From NCBI RefSeq assembly GCF_000296405.1, contig NZ_JH815192.1:243607-287720 (forward strand): 44,114 bases of DNA, in the 5' to 3' direction. This document shows positions 1 through 9,081 of the stretch, piece by piece (the first letter of the stretch is position 1; every line of letters begins with the position of its first letter). A program made the translations under genes and the position numbers. The notes beneath the pieces were generated by a model that saw only the letters and a list, made by a program, of their open reading frames with translations, made no database searches and was not told where the DNA came from. This stretch comes from Corynebacterium otitidis ATCC 51513 (lineage in GTDB: Bacteria; Actinomycetota; Actinomycetes; Mycobacteriales; Mycobacteriaceae).

Positions 1-1308
1 CACGGCGCGCACCGCGCGGCGCGCGACCGGCACCTGGCGCAGCCTGGCACGGGTGTTGGCGTACTCGACGAGCCGGTGGCGCCCGGCGACCCGGTCGGCG
101 ACGGTCACGGCGAGCGCGCCCGCGAGCAGCACGCCCGCCGCGGCGAACGTGCCCGCGAAGCTCGAGGCGGCGGCAACGAAGCCGAGCAGGAAGGAGCCCA
201 CCCCGGTGCCGGAGTCGTAGGAGATGTTCCAGATCGCCGAGGCCTGCGAGGTGCGGCTGCGAGGCAGCCTGGCGAACATCGTTAAGAGCGCTTCGTTCTG
301 CACGAAGCCGAAGGCCAGCCCGTAGCCGAAGACCGCGACGACGACGAGCCACAGGCTCGCATCGAAGGCGAAGGCCGCGCCGAGCGCGAGGAGCCCCGCC
401 ACGCCGATCGCGAGGCCGGGGATGAGCGTCGCACCCGCGGCGCCGCGCCGGTCGGCGATCATGCCGGCCGCGTAGCGCGAGACCATCCCGGCCGCGCCGA
501 TGAGCGAGAGCATGAGCCCGCCGGCGACCGCGCCGCCCGCGGCGTCGAGCTCGAGGACGGCGGCGGGCAGGAAGTTCGAGATCGTGCCGAAGGCCATCGC
601 GACGACGAACATCGCGATCGCGGGCACGGTGACGAGCTTCCACGTCTCGGCGCGCGGCGCGAGCGGCCGGGCGGCGGCATCCTCGGGCTCGGGCTCGGCA
701 GTACCGCGGCGCGTCGCGGGGATGAGGAGGCACACCACGGCGGCGACGACGCCGACGAGCGCGGCGATCCCGAAGACGGGCGCAAACCCCAGCCCGGACT
801 CGGCGATCGCGAGCCCGGTGGGCAGGCAGATGAGCTGGCTGAGCCCGTGGAACACCCCGAGCGTGCCGGTGGCCTTGCCGAGCAGCCGGGCGGGCACGAG
901 CTCCGCGATGACCGCGGAGGTGCCGACGGTGAGGATCCCGAAGCCGATGCCGCGCACCGCGGAGAAGCCCAGCACGGGCAGTGGGTCGAAGCCTAAGAGG
1001 TAGCCGAGCGCCGGCAGGCCCATGAGCAGCGCCGCGACCGCCATGGAGGGCGCGTAGTCGAAGCGGGCGGTGATCCTCGGGGTGACGATCTGGGTGGCGA
1101 CGGTGGTGGCCATGAACACGCCGGTCGTCGCGCCCGCGAGGGACTCGCCGCCCCCGTCGGCGAGCACCGCGAGCGGCAGCACGGGAAGCAGGATGGTCCA
1201 CGCGCCGAACGCGGTCGCCGCGGCGACGACGGCGGGCGCGTAGCCGGGGCTGCGCCAGATGGACGGGAGGTTGTCGATCTCCTCGCGGCTGAGTCCCTGG
1301 CGCAGCAT
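1..1308 (-). CDS. MFS permease (3' end outside window)
   Basis: The leftward frame opens with ATG at 1308 and stays open for 436 codons to the window edge, so the C-terminus is missing. The protein begins MLRQGLSREEIDNLPSIWRS and then shows repeated hydrophobic segments separated by short Arg/Asp loops (for example GMIADRRGAAG near the middle, an MFS-type loop). This suggests about 12 membrane helices and an inner-membrane transporter; the substrate cannot be told. An AGAGGA ribosome site lies 5-6 nt before the ATG. It starts only 9 nt after the upstream small membrane gene ends and closes the his operon. In C. glutamicum, as I recall it, hisDCB is likewise followed by a small protein and an MFS permease. 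Membership of the histidine pathway is inferred from position only. Confidence 0.85.
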   Translation of the reverse strand, partial: MLRQGLSREEIDNLPSIWRSPGYAPAVVAAATAFGAWTILLPVLPLAVLADGGGESLAGATTGVFMATTVATQIVTPRITARFDYAPSMAVAALLMGLPALGYLLGFDPLPVLGFSAVRGIGFGILTVGTSAVIAELVPARLLGKATGTLGVFHGLSQLICLPTGLAIAESGLGFAPVFGIAALVGVVAAVVCLLIPATRRGTAEPEPEDAAARPLAPRAETWKLVTVPAIAMFVVAMAFGTISNFLPAAVLELDAAGGAVAGGLMLSLIGAAGMVSRYAAGMIADRRGAAGATLIPGLAIGVAGLLALGAAFAFDASLWLVVVAVFGYGLAFGFVQNEALLTMFARLPRSRTSQASAIWNISYDSGTGVGSFLLGFVAAASSFAGTFAAAGVLLAGALAVTVADRVAGRHRLVEYANTRARLRQVPVARRAVRAV

Positions 1309-1317
1309 CAAATCCTC

Positions 1318-1536
1318 TTATCCCCCTCCGAACGCGATGCCCAGCGCGGCGGCGCCGGCCGCGGCCGCGAGCACCCCCAACACGATCGTCGCTCCCCTGG
1401 CGCGCGCCTGGTAGGCGCCCCACGTCGCGCCGACGAGCAGGCCGGCGGCCAGGAAGAGCACGAGCTGCACGATAACACCGCCGCCGGCGTCCCCGCCGGC
1501 GGCCTCGCTCGACGCGAGCGCGACCCAGCCAGCCAC
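1318..1536 (-). CDS. small two-helix membrane protein downstream of hisB
   Basis: This 72-residue protein has two hydrophobic stretches, roughly residues 20-38 and 50-68, joined by a short basic loop (YQARARG), so it is probably a two-helix inner-membrane protein. It starts at GTG 1536, three bases after the hisB stop codon, and ends 9 nt before the MFS gene, so all are likely read from one mRNA with coupled translation. I recognise no catalytic motif. The same slot in the C. glutamicum his operon holds a small open reading frame of unknown function, which supports this being a real gene despite its size. Function is unknown. Confidence 0.7.
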   Translation of the reverse strand: MAGWVALASSEAAGGDAGGGVIVQLVLFLAAGLLVGATWGAYQARARGATIVLGVLAAAAGAAALGIAFGGG

Positions 1537-1539
1537 GAG

Positions 1540-2139
1540 CTAGAGCGCCCCCTTCGTCGAGGGCACCCCGTGGATCCGGGGGTCGGGGGCGCACGCGGCG
1601 CGCAGCGCGCGGGCCACGGCCTTGAACTCCGCCTCGGTGATGTGGTGGGGGTCGCGCCCGGAGTGGCACACGACATGCAGCGTGGCGCGCGCGTGGGTGG
1701 CGAGCGACTCGAAGAAGTGCCGGTTAATGACGGTGGCGTAGTGCCCGCCGATGACCTGGTGGACCATGTGCTCAGGCTCGCCGCGCATGACGAAGTACGG
1801 CCGGCCGGAGAGGTCGACGATCGCCTCGACGAGCGCCTCGTCCATGGGCAGCTGCTGGGAGCCGAAGCGGGCGATGCCGCGCTTGTCGCCGAGCGCCTCG
1901 TCGATGGCCCGGCCAAGAACGATGGCGGTGTCCTCGACGGTGTGGTGCGCGTCGACCTCGATGTCGCCCCTCGCACGCACGGTGAGGTCGAAGGCGCCGT
2001 GCACCCCGAAGGCGGTGAGCATGTGGTTAAAGAACGGCAGCCCGGTGTCGATGGACACCTCGCCGCCGCCGTCGAGGTCGATCGTCACGGTGATGTCGGA
2101 CTCGCTGGTCCGGCGGGTGATCGTGGCGCTGCGGCCCAT
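1540..2139 (-). CDS. hisB: imidazoleglycerol-phosphate dehydratase
   Basis: HisB removes water from imidazoleglycerol phosphate to give imidazoleacetol phosphate in histidine biosynthesis (cytoplasmic, Mn2+-dependent). The 199 residues match the monofunctional family length. The metal-binding signature [14 protein letters not shown] lies near residues 63-76, and the second half-site shows [17 protein letters not shown] near 158-174, the expected duplicated His/Glu motifs. The start is ATG 2139 with AAGGAGG about 7 nt upstream. It follows hisC after an 88-nt gap, the only sizeable gap in the hisDCB unit. That gap carries a GC-rich inverted repeat and a ten-codon mini-frame of doubtful meaning. 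Confidence 0.97.
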   Translation of the reverse strand: MGRSATITRRTSESDITVTIDLDGGGEVSIDTGLPFFNHMLTAFGVHGAFDLTVRARGDIEVDAHHTVEDTAIVLGRAIDEALGDKRGIARFGSQQLPMDEALVEAIVDLSGRPYFVMRGEPEHMVHQVIGGHYATVINRHFFESLATHARATLHVVCHSGRDPHHITEAEFKAVARALRAACAPDPRIHGVPSTKGAL

Positions 2140-2227
2140 GGTCGCCCTCCTTCTAGCCGTCGGTGTTGTCGTCGAATACTGCCATTAATTTCACGCGCCT
2201 GGCGCCCGCGCGCCCGCCTCGAGGCGC

Positions 2228-3346
2228 CTAGGCGCCCCGTCGCGCGGCAACGTGGCGGGCGGCGTCGAGGAGAGCGTCGTTGTCCTCCGGGGTCCCGATC
2301 GTGGCGCGCAGGTAGCCGCGCTGCCCGACGTCACGGATGAGCACACCGCGGTCGAGGAACGCCTGCCACGCGGCGTGCGAGTCGCTAAACCGCCCGAAGA
2401 ACACGAAGTTCGCCTCGCTGTCGGCGACCTCGAAGCCGAGCCCGGCGAGCCCGTCCGCGACGCGGGCCCTCTCCTTCTTCAGGGTCGCGACGGTGGCCAG
2501 CGTCTCGTCGGCGTGGCGCAGCGCGACGAGCGCGGCGGCCTGCCCGAGCGTGGAGAGGTGATACGGCAGGCGCACGAGCTGCAGCGCGTCGACGACGGCG
2601 GGCGCGGCGACGAGGTAGCCGAGCCGCCCGCCGGCGAAGTCGAAGGCCTTCGACATCGTCCGCGACACGACGAGCCGGTTCGGGTAGCGGTCGACGAGGC
2701 CGATCGCGGAGGGCTGGTCGGAGAACTCCATGTAGGCCTCGTCGACGACGACGAGCCCCTTAACCTGCCGGGCGAGCTCCTCGATGAGTTCTAGCGGCGT
2801 GACGTCGCCGGTGGGGTTGTTCGGGCTCGTGACGAACACGACGTCGGGGTCGATCTCCCGCACCGCGGCGAGCGCGCCTGCCGGGTCGATACGGAAGTCC
2901 GAGCCGCGCTCCCGGGAGACGAACTCGGTGTGGGTGCCCTGGCAGAGGATGGGGTGCATGGAGTAACTGGGCGTGAAGCCCAGCGCGGTGCGCCCCGGCC
3001 CGCCGAAGGCCTGGAGCAGCTGGTGGAGCACCTCGTTGGAGCCGTTGGCCGCCCACAGGTTCGCGGTCGACACCTCGACGCCCACCTGGCCGGAGACGTA
3101 GGCGGCGAGCCGCTCGCGCAGCTCGACCGCCCCGCGGTCCGGGTAGCGGTTGAGCCCGGCGGCCGCGGCGCGCACCTCGGCGACGAGCTCCTCGACGAGC
3201 GCCTCGGAGGGCGGGTACGGGTTCTCGTTGGTGTTGAGGCGCACCGGCGCGTCGATCTGCGGGGCGCCGTAGGGGCTAGCACCCGCGAGCTCCTCGCGCA
3301 GCGGCAGGTCGGCGAGGCTCGCCGCCTCGCCCGGGATGGCGGACAC
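2228..3346 (-). CDS. hisC: histidinol-phosphate aminotransferase
   Basis: HisC is a PLP-dependent class I/II aminotransferase that converts imidazoleacetol phosphate plus glutamate to L-histidinol phosphate. At 372 residues it is normal for the family. Visible motifs are the substrate loop TNENPYPP near residue 39, [18 protein letters not shown] (the PLP-contacting Asp and Tyr) and [17 protein letters not shown], where the Lys is the expected Schiff-base residue. Translation begins at GTG 3346, which shares one base with the hisD stop codon (TAGTG), so the two genes are tightly coupled. In Corynebacterium this enzyme may also transaminate aromatic amino-acid precursors; that is family knowledge, not visible here. 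Confidence 0.96.
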   Translation of the reverse strand: MSAIPGEAASLADLPLREELAGASPYGAPQIDAPVRLNTNENPYPPSEALVEELVAEVRAAAAGLNRYPDRGAVELRERLAAYVSGQVGVEVSTANLWAANGSNEVLHQLLQAFGGPGRTALGFTPSYSMHPILCQGTHTEFVSRERGSDFRIDPAGALAAVREIDPDVVFVTSPNNPTGDVTPLELIEELARQVKGLVVVDEAYMEFSDQPSAIGLVDRYPNRLVVSRTMSKAFDFAGGRLGYLVAAPAVVDALQLVRLPYHLSTLGQAAALVALRHADETLATVATLKKERARVADGLAGLGFEVADSEANFVFFGRFSDSHAAWQAFLDRGVLIRDVGQRGYLRATIGTPEDNDALLDAARHVAARRGA

Positions 3347-4683
3347 TAGCTCTCGTCCTCCTCGTCGTCGGTGAGCCGGGCGGCGACCGCCTCGGCGTGG
3401 GCGGGCAGGTCCTCGGCCTCCGCGAGCGCGGCGATCGCGCCCGCCACCCCGGCGAGGCCCTGCTTGGAGTAGGTCACGACGTTGACGGGGCGCAGGAACG
3501 TGTGCGTCGAGAGCCCCGGGTTAAACCTGGCGGTCCCCGAGGTGGGCAGCACGTGGTTGGAGCCGGCGGCGTAGTCGCCGAGCGGCACCGGAGAGTAGGG
3601 CCCGACGAAGATCGCGCCGGCGTGGCGGATGCGCGCCGCGACAGACTCGGCGTCGGCGGTGTGGATCTCGAGGTGCTCGGCGGCGTAGGCGTCGGCCACA
3701 GCCACGCCCTGCTCGAGGCCCTCGACGAGGATGGTCGCGGACTGCTGCCCGCCGAGGGCCTCGGCGACCCGCTCGGCGTGGCGGGTCGCCGCGGCGCGCG
3801 CCGCGAGCTCCCCGTCGACCGCGTCGGCGAGGGCCTCGGAGTCGGTGATGAGCACGCTCGCGGCCATGGGGTCGTGCTCGGCCTGGCTGAGCAGGTCGGC
3901 GGCGACGAACCGCGGGTCGGCGGTCTCATCGGCGAGAATGGCGATCTCGGTGGGGCCGGCCTCCGCGTCCGTGCCCACGACGCCGCGCACGAGGCGCTTC
4001 GCCGCCGCGACGAAGATATTCCCCGGGCCGGTGACGAGGTCCGCGGCCTCGAGGGACTGCGACTCGTCGCCGTAGGCGAGCAGGCCCACGGCCTGCGCGC
4101 CGCCCACGGCCCACACCTCGTCGACGCCGAGCAGCCGGCACGCCGCGAGCGTCGTGGGGTGCGGCCAGCCGCCGTGCTCGCGCTGCGGGGGGCTCGCCAC
4201 GACGACGGAGCCCACCCCGGCGGCCTGGGCGGGGATGACGTTCATGAGCACCGAGGAGGGGTAGACAGCCTTCCCGCCGGGCACGTAGAGGCCGACGCGC
4301 TCGACGGGCACGAACCGCTCGGTGACGCGCTGCCCCGCGGCGAGCTCGACGGTCGACTCGCTTGGGCGCTGCGCCTCGTGGACGGCGCGGATCTGGCCGG
4401 CCGCGGCCTCGAGCGCGCGGCGCACCTCGCTATCGAGGCCCTGGAGCGCGCGCTCGAGGACCTCCTCGGGGACGCGCACCGACTCGGGGCGCACCCCGTC
4501 GAAGCGCTCCCCGTGGTCGAGGGCCGCGGCCGCGCCGCGCGCGCGGACGTCGGCGAGGATCGGCTCGACCTTCGGGATCGTCGAGTCGACGTCCACCCCG
4601 CCGCGCGGCACGAGGCCCCGCAGCGCCGCCGGGGACAGCTCCCGGCCGCGCAGGTCGATCCTCGCGAGCTTCGGTGCACCCAT
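3346..4683 (-). CDS. hisD: histidinol dehydrogenase
   Basis: HisD carries out the last two steps of histidine synthesis, oxidising L-histidinol to L-histidine with two NAD+ and a bound Zn2+. The 445-residue form starts [16 protein letters not shown] at ATG 4683. Family motifs include [35 protein letters not shown], the zinc-site region [10 protein letters not shown] and [10 protein letters not shown] with catalytic Glu/His. A GTG at 4695 would add four residues and sits about 7 nt after GAGG (4699-4706 region), so it is a real alternative start. The frame is open further upstream but that stretch lacks similarity. It is the first gene of hisDCB-membrane protein-MFS, with a large leader hairpin just upstream. 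Confidence 0.95.
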   Translation of the reverse strand: MGAPKLARIDLRGRELSPAALRGLVPRGGVDVDSTIPKVEPILADVRARGAAAALDHGERFDGVRPESVRVPEEVLERALQGLDSEVRRALEAAAGQIRAVHEAQRPSESTVELAAGQRVTERFVPVERVGLYVPGGKAVYPSSVLMNVIPAQAAGVGSVVVASPPQREHGGWPHPTTLAACRLLGVDEVWAVGGAQAVGLLAYGDESQSLEAADLVTGPGNIFVAAAKRLVRGVVGTDAEAGPTEIAILADETADPRFVAADLLSQAEHDPMAASVLITDSEALADAVDGELAARAAATRHAERVAEALGGQQSATILVEGLEQGVAVADAYAAEHLEIHTADAESVAARIRHAGAIFVGPYSPVPLGDYAAGSNHVLPTSGTARFNPGLSTHTFLRPVNVVTYSKQGLAGVAGAIAALAEAEDLPAHAEAVAARLTDDEEDES

Positions 4684-4726
4684 CGCGCCTGACACCCGTC
4701 CCCTCAAACACTCGGTTGCCTGTGCC

Positions 4727-4768
4727 CCGCCGGCGCCCCGCGCGCATGCGCGGGGAGGGTGCCGGCGG
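4727..4768 (-). promoter_or_regulatory. compound hairpin in the hisD leader
   Basis: On the hisD strand an outer arm CCGCCGGC pairs with GCCGGCGG and encloses a perfect inner stem CCCCGCGC-ATGC-GCGCGGGG. It lies between a TANNNT box (TACGGT, 4781-4786) and the GAGGGGAC site before hisD. The flanking genes are divergent, so it cannot terminate either one. It is therefore more likely a leader structure affecting hisD expression. No T-box core motif and no His-rich leader peptide were seen. Confidence 0.45.
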
Positions 4769-4871
4769 ATTGTTCCCCTAACCGTAGCACCGGGCGCGGC
4801 GCGACCCGACCCTCGGATCGGGGCCCGGGTAACCGCCCCAACCAACCGCGACGTCGTTGACGCGGGCCACA

Positions 4872-4877
4872 TATAGT
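4872..4877 (+). promoter_or_regulatory. -10 box of leaderless SLC13 transporter gene
   Basis: TATAGT ends 6 nt before ATG 4884, and no Shine-Dalgarno site is present. Transcription would start at or next to the A of the ATG. Confidence 0.55.
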
Positions 4878-4883
4878 GCAGCT

Positions 4884-6437
4884 ATGAGTAGCACTGCACC
4901 CGCCGGCGGCCGCGGCCACAACGCCCCGCGCGACGCCGCGACATCCCGCCCCGCCGGCGGGCCCGCCCCGGACGTCGCCGGCGCCGGCCCGCGCAACCGC
5001 GGCCCCGTCCTCACCGGGCTGCTGCTCGCGCTCGGGCCGGCGCTGTTTTGCCTCGTGTACTTCGTCCCCGGGCTCACCGGCCTCGACGACGCGCCGCGCG
5101 CGGTGCTCGCCACGACCGCGTGGGTCGCCTCGTGGTGGGTGACCGAGGCGATCCCCATCCCCGCGACCTCGCTCATCCCTCTGTTCCTGCTGCCGATCTC
5201 CGGGGGCACGGACCAGGCCACCGCCGCCGGCGCGTACGCGAACCCCACCGTGTTCATGTACATGGGCGGGTTCATCATCGCCGTCGCGATCCAGCGCTGG
5301 GGCCTCCACCAGCGCATCGCCATGACCGCGATCCGGCTCGTCGGCACGAAGGGCAACCGCATAACGCTCGGCATCATCCTCGCCACCGCGGTGATGTCGA
5401 TGTGGATCTCCAACGCGGCCACCGCGCTGATGATGCTGCCCATCGGCCTGGCGATCGTCAAGGAGCTCAAGAACCAGGACGTCTACGGCGAAGAGGAGCT
5501 GCGCACCCTCGCGAAGGGCATGCTGCTGTCCATCGCGTACGCAGCGTCCATCGGCGGCCTCGCCACGCTCATCGGCTCGGTGCCCAACGCGGTGTTCGCC
5601 GCGCAGGCCGGGATCCTCTTCGGCGAGGACGTCAGCTTCGCGCAGTGGTTCGTCTTCGCCGCGCCACTCACCATCGTGCTGCTCGCCGCGCTTTACGGGA
5701 TCATGTGCCTGCAAAACCGCAAGGTCGCCTTCCGCGCGGAGCTGCCCAAGGACTTCATCAACGAACAGCTGCGCGCCCTCGGGCCGATGTCCTACGAGGA
5801 GAAGGTCGTCGGCGCCGTCTTCTTCGTCGTCGGCGCGCTGTGGCTCAGCTCCGGCTTCCTGCCCGACGCCGTGCCGCTCACCGACGCGTCCATCTCGATC
5901 ATGGGCGCGGTCGCGATGTTCGTCGTGCCGGCCAAGGCGCGCCGCGGCGGGATCCTCGTGTGGGAGGACATGACTAAGCTGCCCTGGGGCGTGCTCGTCC
6001 TCTTCGGCGGCGGGCTCTCCCTCGCGGCCGCGTTCGAGGACTCCGGGCTCACGCCCTGGTTCGGTGAGCGCCTAAGCGAGCTCTCCGCGCTGCCGTTCGC
6101 GCTCATGATCGTCGTGCTCGGCGCGGTCGTGCTGCTGATGACGGAGATCCTCTCCAACACGGCGGTGGCCAACATGCTCATCCCCATCAGCGCCTCCCTC
6201 GCGCTGGGCATCGGCGCCGACCCCTACGCGATCATGATCCTCGTGGCGCTGACCACCTCGTGCGCATTCATGCTGCCCATCGCCACCCCGCCCAACGCCG
6301 CGGTCTTCAGCTCCCCCTACGTGACCATGTCGGACATGATGCGCGCCGGCGCGTGGCTCAACGTCGCCGCACTCGCCGTCATCGCCGTCGCGGTGTTCTT
6401 CTGGCAGCCCGTCGTCCTGCCAGGGCCCGCCGCGTAG
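4884..6437 (+). CDS. SLC13/DASS family sodium-dicarboxylate symporter
   Basis: This is a 517-residue inner-membrane transporter of the divalent anion:sodium symporter family, which takes up C4-dicarboxylates such as succinate, fumarate and malate with Na+. A Pro/Ala/Gly-rich, probably disordered N-terminus of about 35 residues precedes the first helix. The two substrate/Na+ motifs of the family appear as MWISNAATALMM (SNA where many members have SNT) and EILSNTAVANMLIP (SNT). The family WWVTEAIPIPATSLIPL segment near residue 80 and the ATPPNAAVF stretch near the end are also present. The start at 4884 was chosen because TATAGT lies just upstream; an in-frame ATG 27 nt earlier would lie upstream of that box. 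It is divergent from hisD and apparently monocistronic. The exact substrate is inferred from family. Confidence 0.9.
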   Translation: MSSTAPAGGRGHNAPRDAATSRPAGGPAPDVAGAGPRNRGPVLTGLLLALGPALFCLVYFVPGLTGLDDAPRAVLATTAWVASWWVTEAIPIPATSLIPLFLLPISGGTDQATAAGAYANPTVFMYMGGFIIAVAIQRWGLHQRIAMTAIRLVGTKGNRITLGIILATAVMSMWISNAATALMMLPIGLAIVKELKNQDVYGEEELRTLAKGMLLSIAYAASIGGLATLIGSVPNAVFAAQAGILFGEDVSFAQWFVFAAPLTIVLLAALYGIMCLQNRKVAFRAELPKDFINEQLRALGPMSYEEKVVGAVFFVVGALWLSSGFLPDAVPLTDASISIMGAVAMFVVPAKARRGGILVWEDMTKLPWGVLVLFGGGLSLAAAFEDSGLTPWFGERLSELSALPFALMIVVLGAVVLLMTEILSNTAVANMLIPISASLALGIGADPYAIMILVALTTSCAFMLPIATPPNAAVFSSPYVTMSDMMRAGAWLNVAALAVIAVAVFFWQPVVLPGPAA

Positions 6438-7030
6438 CTGAGATCTATCGACAGCGCGTCTGAGACACTCCCCTTTCCAACGAGGCTATTCTCATTCAAT
6501 CCGATAGTAAATTTAGCAAACTGTCGAGACAATATCGCACTATCGACAACTCCAACATGCTCACAGCGGGAGCATGCATCACCGTCCTAGCATTCATACT
6601 AACGCTCTTCGGACAACGTCCAGCCGCTATTCTATTTATACTTGGCGCAGCTGCAGATCTGACCGTTGTATTTTGTATGCAAAAAGGGGGCGATTATTAC
6701 CACGATAAATACGGGGCCGCCAACCGATGGCTAGACACCATCTTTGTCTGGATAGCCGCTACCACCATTGCATTTTTCGACAATTGGGGCGGATTAGTAT
6801 TATTCATACTTCCCGTATGCGATCTTATAAGATCAAAATCTGAAAATATGTGATTATTTTGAATCTAGGAAGTTATTGTAAGCCACCATGGCACGATGCA
6901 AACAATCAGAAAATAAGGTGGTTTAAATAATACAATGCGCTCAAATTTTTATATTATTTCCCATATCTGCATCGCATCTTTCTTAGCGAGTAGAGCTGCT
7001 TAATTCTGCCTGCACAGCACCGTTCATCCC
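6438..7030. other. AT-rich island
   Basis: From about 6470 to 7020 base composition drops sharply against the surrounding GC-rich DNA, with runs such as AATTTTTATATTATTTCCC. It holds one convincing small gene (6557-6853). The rest (6854-7181) has no gene I can support, only a 22-codon frame at 6935-7003 without a ribosome site. No terminal repeats, integrase or target duplications were seen. The composition suggests acquired DNA or a decayed remnant between the transporter and the YbjN gene. Confidence 0.6.
6557..6853 (+). CDS. small membrane protein of unknown function, AT-rich
   Basis: The 98-residue product has four hydrophobic segments (about residues 2-20, 23-42, 56-74 and 77-90) and polar loops such as KGGDYYHDKYGAANR, so it is probably an integral membrane protein. 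I do not recognise the family. Codon use is AT-rich, unlike the neighbours. ATG 6557 has no ribosome site, and the frame stays open upstream to the stop at 6461 without any ATG, GTG or TTG. That upstream stretch reads like protein (SDSKFSKLSRQYRTIDNSN). The gene may therefore have lost its 5' end, may use an unusual start such as ATT, or may start at 6557. Function and activity are uncertain. Confidence 0.5.
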   Translation: MLTAGACITVLAFILTLFGQRPAAILFILGAAADLTVVFCMQKGGDYYHDKYGAANRWLDTIFVWIAATTIAFFDNWGGLVLFILPVCDLIRSKSENM

Positions 7031-7181
7031 TGATCCGCCCCTCCGTACGCCATACCAGCCACTCTGACCACAACCCGGCCCCGGGGCCGCGGGTGTTGCA
7101 CTAGCCTGGGTGACCAACTCGCCGCCCGCGAGGCGGCGATGCGGACCATCCCCGGAGCGCCGAACGATGGGAGGCTAGCTC

Positions 7182-8348
7182 GTGGCACGCGATCAGAGAC
7201 ACCAGCCGGCACCGGTCACCCTGCCGAGGGTGGCGGGCATGCTCGAGGCGATGGGCTACGCGTTCTACCGCCTCCCCGAGCGCCTGCTCATCCCCTGGCG
7301 CGGGCATACCCTCATCATCTACATCGCCCGGCCCGCGGGCGTCGCGCGGTGCTTAAGCTTCCTCGTGAGCCTTAGGGAGCGCTGGGAGCGGGAGTCCTCC
7401 CCCGCGCTCGCGGACGTGCTGCGCGCCTGGAACCACGAGCGCCTCGGCCCGGCCTTGAGCTTCCGGCTCGCCTCGGACGGCAGGCTCGTCGTCCACGGCC
7501 GGCTCGCCGCGCCCGTCGACCAGGGGCTCACCGACCCGCAGTTGCGCGACATCGTCGAGACGGCGATCTCCGCGGGGCAGCTCGCCGCCTCGGAGGTGCC
7601 CGCCTCGCTCCCGCCTGTCGCGCCCACCGGCGACGTCGAGGGCGACTCGGCGACCCTGCTCGGCTACGAGGCGCAGGCCCTCGCGCTGCCGCTCGACGAC
7701 CTCGTCGCGGAGGACGCTACGGGCCCCGCCCCCAGCCCCGAGGCGGGCCCTCCGCGCCACGCCGCGGACGAGCGGCGCGTGCTCGGGGAGCTCGACGACT
7801 TCCCCGAGCTCGACGCGCTCGCCGACCGCCTCGAGTCGGAGAACCGCGCCAAGGCGCCGCGCGCCGGGGAGGCGGGCGCGAGCCCCATCGAGGAGGCGCC
7901 CGGCAGCGGCGCGCCGCGCGCGGTGAGCGTGCCGAGGCTCGCGTCCTCGCTCGGCGACCTGTCGGTCACGCAGCTGCCCGGCAGCGGGGACATCGTGCTC
8001 GCGTGGATCAACGGGATCCTCGTGAGCATCTACGTCGACAACGGGCCGAGCCTGCTCATCAAGGCCCACTGGGACCCCTCGCCTGAGCGGGAGCTCAGCG
8101 CGCTGCGCGGGGAGCTCGTGTGCAACGACTGGACGCTGCGCTCGGGCCTGGTGAAGGCCTACTGCCTGCCGGCGGGCTCGTCGGTGAAGGTGCGCGCCGA
8201 GTACACGGTGCCCGTCGACGGGGGCCGCACCGACCAGCAGCTCGCGCTCGACGCGGCGACCGGCATCAACCAGGTGCTCGTCTGCCTCGACGAGGTGAGC
8301 CGCCAGGCGTGCGGGGTCTCCGCGGTGAACTGGCCGGGCGCGAACTAG
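7182..8348 (+). CDS. tandem YbjN-domain protein
   Basis: A 388-residue soluble protein with two YbjN-like domains, about residues 8-130 and 265-382, joined by an acidic, Pro/Ala-rich linker. YbjN domains have a fold like type III secretion and ESX chaperones and are common in actinobacteria, where their role is mostly unknown. The N-domain shows the typical LIPWRGHTLIIYI strand-turn-strand and the C-domain has IVLAWINGILVSIYVDNG followed by WTLRSGLVKAYCLPAG. The start is GTG 7182 with GGGAGG 7 nt upstream. The stop overlaps the stop of the convergent DUF2567 gene. It probably acts through protein-protein contacts in the cytoplasm, which is inference from fold only. Confidence 0.8.
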   Translation: MARDQRHQPAPVTLPRVAGMLEAMGYAFYRLPERLLIPWRGHTLIIYIARPAGVARCLSFLVSLRERWERESSPALADVLRAWNHERLGPALSFRLASDGRLVVHGRLAAPVDQGLTDPQLRDIVETAISAGQLAASEVPASLPPVAPTGDVEGDSATLLGYEAQALALPLDDLVAEDATGPAPSPEAGPPRHAADERRVLGELDDFPELDALADRLESENRAKAPRAGEAGASPIEEAPGSGAPRAVSVPRLASSLGDLSVTQLPGSGDIVLAWINGILVSIYVDNGPSLLIKAHWDPSPERELSALRGELVCNDWTLRSGLVKAYCLPAGSSVKVRAEYTVPVDGGRTDQQLALDAATGINQVLVCLDEVSRQACGVSAVNWPGAN

Positions 8349-8935
8349 GCCGCCGTCGGCCCCGCGGCGCCGACGGCGGCGTCCTCCTCGTCGCCCGTGC
8401 CGGGGCCGAAGGCGGCGAGCAGCCAGTAGGTGAGCGTCGCGACGAAGCCCGAGAACAGGTAGACCGCCACGCCGATGCGCACGGGCAGCGCGACGGTGAG
8501 CTCCTCGCCGGGCGCGGCGGATGCGGGGTCCGCGCCGCCGTGGACGAGCTGCCCGACGAGCGTGCCGGCCGAGGCCGCGACGACCGCCCCCGCGATCGCG
8601 ACGACCGCGACCCACAGCAGCATCCCCCAGCCGCGGCGCCGGCGCCACAGGCTAAACGCGGCGATCGCGAGCGCCACCGCGCCCGCCGCGACGAGCCCGA
8701 CGAACCACAGCCAGCGGCCGAACTGCGCGCCGTCCGCGCCCTCGAGGCGCACGAGCCCCTCGCCCGCGGCGGTGGCGTGCGCGGTGGGGATGAACAGCCC
8801 CCACGCCGCGCCGAGCAGCGCGAAGCCGATCAGCCCGATGGCGAGCAGGCCCGCGCCGTCGCCGAGTGCCGCGGCGCGGCCGCCTTGTCGGCCCGCGGCG
8901 ATCTGATTGGCGGGCCCCGTGGTGCGCTCGGTCAT
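8345..8935 (-). CDS. DUF2567-like four-helix membrane protein
   Basis: The 196-residue product has four predicted transmembrane helices: about residues 27-48, 72-92, 97-120 and 145-168. A loop after the first helix (PTAHATAAGEGLVRLEG) and an RRRR cytoplasmic turn separate them. Topology and the opening LLGAAWGLFIP resemble the DUF2567 family of Mycobacteriales, whose function is not known. The longer frame that starts upstream was rejected because ATG 8935 has a TAGGCT box 8 nt upstream, which suggests a leaderless transcript. The gene is convergent with the YbjN gene (stop codons overlap) and divergent from the TetR gene 146 nt away. The family name is from recall and moderately sure. Confidence 0.75.
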   Translation of the reverse strand: MTERTTGPANQIAAGRQGGRAAALGDGAGLLAIGLIGFALLGAAWGLFIPTAHATAAGEGLVRLEGADGAQFGRWLWFVGLVAAGAVALAIAAFSLWRRRRGWGMLLWVAVVAIAGAVVAASAGTLVGQLVHGGADPASAAPGEELTVALPVRIGVAVYLFSGFVATLTYWLLAAFGPGTGDEEDAAVGAAGPTAA

Positions 8936-8943
8936 GGGCCCGA

Positions 8944-8949
8944 AGCCTA
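8944..8949 (-). promoter_or_regulatory. -10 box of leaderless DUF2567 gene
   Basis: On the minus strand TAGGCT lies 8 nt before ATG 8935, and there is no Shine-Dalgarno site. Confidence 0.5.
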
Positions 8950-9081
8950 CTCCCCCGCCTTCATCCCGCCCGGCGCTAGGCTGGGGCGCGCGAACCGGCC
9001 CCGGCGCCACCGACCCGGGGCCCGCGCCCGGCGACTTAAAGCCCCGGGCGCCACACACGTTTCTGCAGGGAAAGGAGCGTC

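Noticed and set aside
2153..2185. Ten-codon mini-frame ([10 protein letters not shown]) just before the hisB ribosome site
   Set aside because: No ribosome site, no histidines, too short to judge; probably chance.
4690..4883. T-box or His leader peptide before hisD
   Set aside because: No GGTGGNACC core and no run of His codons on the hisD strand.
6935..7003. 22-codon frame in the AT-rich island
   Set aside because: No ribosome site and no recognisable feature; a chance frame is likely in AT-rich DNA.
7077..7092. CGGCCCCGGGGCCG palindrome before the YbjN gene
   Set aside because: Short GC palindromes are expected by chance here, and no T-run or conserved context supports a role.
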